From Propionibacteriaceae bacterium (GTDB lineage Bacteria; Actinomycetota; Actinomycetes; Propionibacteriales; Propionibacteriaceae): a stretch of DNA of 64,000 nt. Below, piece by piece: positions 62,476-64,000 of this stretch; positions within the stretch are counted from its first letter, which is position 1, and each line of letters opens with the position of its first letter. The position numbers and the translations under genes were made by a program. The notes beneath the pieces are model-generated. The model searched no databases and was not told where the DNA came from. It worked only from the letters and a program-made list of their open reading frames with translations. The stretch covers positions 62,001 through 126,000 of the forward strand of contig JADKFR010000005.1 in NCBI GenBank assembly GCA_016717345.1, in the 5' to 3' direction.

Positions 62476-62946
62476 CTACAGGCTGAGGTGCATCGTGTAG
62501 TTGGGGAGGTTGTGCCCGCGGATCCAATTCGGGTCGTTGCTCCGGTCGACGACGAACCCGAACGCTTCGAAGGCCGGACGGGCGGTCCGGCTGGCAAGGG
62601 TGTGCAGCTCTTCCAGGCCGAGCGCCCGCGCCTGGTCGATCACCCGCGTGACGAGCACGCGGGCGACGCCCTGGCGTCCGTAGTCGGGGTGGACGAACAG
62701 CATGTCGAGCAGGCCGGTCTGGGTGACGTCGCTGAAGCCGACCACCTCCCCGTCCACGACGGCGACGAAGGTCCAGGACCGAAGGCGCCGCTGCCGCCAC
62801 AGCGCCACATCGACCGAGTCAGGGGCCCAGGCCGCCACCTGCTCGGGGCTGTAGTCCGCGATCGCCGTCTGGTGGACCGCGGCATGGAAGACCTCCCAGG
62901 TGGGGATGGTGTCCGCCGCCACGAACGGGCGCACCTCGATCGTCAT
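62476..62946 (-). CDS. GNAT-family N-acetyltransferase
   Basis: This 156-residue protein has the GNAT fold. It begins MTIEVRPFVAADTIPTWEVFHAAVHQTAIADYSPEQVAAWAP, a start common to the YafP/PhnO-like subgroup, and has the acetyl-CoA-binding motif LFVHPDYGRQGVARVLVTRVIDQA (about 84-107, with GRQGVA as the pyrophosphate loop). The C-terminal part ARPAFEAFGFVVDRSN is motif B. The substrate is unknown. It is followed on the same strand by the AlkD-like gene. Confidence 0.88.
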   Translation of the reverse strand: MTIEVRPFVAADTIPTWEVFHAAVHQTAIADYSPEQVAAWAPDSVDVALWRQRRLRSWTFVAVVDGEVVGFSDVTQTGLLDMLFVHPDYGRQGVARVLVTRVIDQARALGLEELHTLASRTARPAFEAFGFVVDRSNDPNWIRGHNLPNYTMHLSL

Positions 62947-63073
62947 GGCCCGACCCTACTCAGCGGCCCCGCGGGCGCCGTCGACGCGAGGACCGGTGGG
63001 GCCCGGCGCCGCGCCGCTGGCGAGCCGCCCTTGGGGGGTCCGAACGGGCCCGCTCACCCCGAGACCGGGCGGT

Positions 63074-64000
63074 TCACCAGCGGGCCGCCAGGCTCGCGTC
63101 CACGGCAGCGCGCAGCGCGAGATCTCGCGGGTCGTCCTGCGACCTGCCCATGCGGTTGCACACGTAGGCGTAGCCGAGTCGCGCGTCGGGATCGGCGTAG
63201 GCGAACGAGCCGCCGGCGCCGGGCGCCCCGAACGACCGCGGCCCTCCGAACGACCAGTCCGGGCTGGGACGCATGAACCCCAAGGAAAAGCGAAGGTCGC
63301 CGTGAAGGCATTCGTCGTGGAAGCCGTGCCGGGGTGGCACTGGCGGCGCAGCGAGTGCGGCCAGGGTTTCGGCGCCGATCCCCAGGGCGGCGCCGCCATC
63401 GGCGAGCACCCCGTAGGCGTGGGCGAGGGCGCGGGCGGTGCCGACGCCGCCACCGGAGGGCACTTCGAGATCCCGGGCGAAGACCCGGACGGGATCCAGC
63501 GCGACGATCGTGCCGGGGTTGGCGATCACCGAGCGGTACAGCACCGAGCGCTTGTTGAGCGCCGCGAGCATCACCCGAGGGGACAGTTCGAGCAGGTTCA
63601 GGAAGGGGTTCCGCAGCACCAGCGGGGCCAGCCGCGCGTCGGGGATCGTGGCCGGCAGCCGGAGGTAGAACTCCTCGCCGAGCGGGTTCGCGATGTCCTG
63701 CTGGAACACCGTGCCCAGCGTGCGATGCGCCGGGTCGACGCGGCGGATCAGTTCCCCCTCGTAGAAGCCGAGGCTGATGGCGTGGTAGGCCTGCCGCGTG
63801 CCCGGTTCCCACTCGGGACGCTGGCGGGCCATGACGCCGGCCAGCCGGTCCAGGTCGGCGATCACGGTGGCGTCCACCGGCTCGTCGAACCCGAACAGTC
63901 CGGCCTGATGGGCCAGCAGCTGGCGGACGGTGATCCGCCCCTTTCCCTGCTGCGCGAACTCGGGCCAATAGCTGGCGACCGTTGCGTCGAAGTCGAGCCA
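63074..64000 (-). CDS. beta-lactamase-fold serine hydrolase (N-terminus outside window)
   Basis: The frame enters at the right edge and ends at 63074, giving 308 residues without the N-terminus. Sequence near the edge reads GRITVRQLLAHQAGL, the usual landmark after the SxxK motif in class C beta-lactamase-like esterases and peptidases (PF00144). RQAYHAISLGFYEGELIRRV provides the Tyr motif (YHA, in place of YxN). The end has FGGPRSFGAPGAGGSFAYADPDARLGYAYVCNRMG, matching the C-terminal HxG-like region (GAGG). The catalytic SxxK serine would be outside the window. It is probably an EstB-type carboxylesterase or similar hydrolase; true beta-lactamase activity is unlikely. It is the last gene upstream of the GNAT gene on this strand. 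Confidence 0.85.
   Translation of the reverse strand, partial: WLDFDATVASYWPEFAQQGKGRITVRQLLAHQAGLFGFDEPVDATVIADLDRLAGVMARQRPEWEPGTRQAYHAISLGFYEGELIRRVDPAHRTLGTVFQQDIANPLGEEFYLRLPATIPDARLAPLVLRNPFLNLLELSPRVMLAALNKRSVLYRSVIANPGTIVALDPVRVFARDLEVPSGGGVGTARALAHAYGVLADGGAALGIGAETLAALAAPPVPPRHGFHDECLHGDLRFSLGFMRPSPDWSFGGPRSFGAPGAGGSFAYADPDARLGYAYVCNRMGRSQDDPRDLALRAAVDASLAARW

Overview
The window is about 64 kb of very GC-rich DNA with strong G/C bias at third codon positions, GTG starts and clear Shine-Dalgarno sites. It suggests a high-GC actinobacterium. The two-domain ArsC, the AbiEi/DUF559-type protein, the DUF2695 protein and the eCIS accessory genes all fit Actinomycetota, possibly Propionibacteriales, but no marker gene settles the genus. 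I found no rRNA, tRNA, CRISPR array or intact insertion sequence.

Positions 1-12,700 look like the accessory arm of an extracellular contractile injection system (eCIS) locus. On the minus strand, read from right to left, are a LuxR-type regulator, a zinc-ribbon single-pass membrane protein, a DUF4255 (Pvc16-like) protein overlapping an AAA+ ATPase, a DUF4157 'eCIS core' metallopeptidase-like protein, a large cargo protein with a C-terminal RelA/SpoT-like toxin domain, and the start of a second cargo-like protein that leaves the window. A plus-strand single-pass membrane protein with Fn3 and CBM9-like ectodomains sits among them. Three proteins share an N-terminal LQxxxGNxAV segment. No sheath, tube or baseplate gene is visible; these are probably beyond position 1.

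Positions 14,145-51,194 form one giant gene of about 37 kb (about 12,300 residues). It encodes a signal peptide, a metzincin-like HExxHxxGxxH domain, a Pro/Glu/Asp linker, an ASH-like domain, more than twenty beta-repeat blocks with inserted aromatic cassettes, FHA-like and Calx-beta-like regions, about ten clusters of RTX calcium-binding repeats, and an unusual C-terminus of hydrophobic LPxxVPV strands alternating with His/Asp/Arg/Gly-rich linkers. The deposited reading frame is broken near 17,970, 23,388 and 24,030 and across a poly-G tract at 50,831-50,928. Several breaks look like assembly errors. A convergent beta-helix lipoprotein-like gene follows.

Positions 52,900-64,000 are ordinary chromosomal genes: an unrecognised protein, an RluA-type pseudouridine synthase with TrmL, ArsC, a DUF6326 membrane gene with a tetR and two matching operator palindromes, an AbiEi-like protein, DUF2695, a DUF2892 membrane protein behind a CsoR/CstR-type operator, a DUF4386-like membrane protein, an AlkD-like protein, a GNAT acetyltransferase, and a serine hydrolase cut by the right edge. 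The 60.1-60.9 kb stretch has no convincing gene but holds a 54-bp direct repeat.
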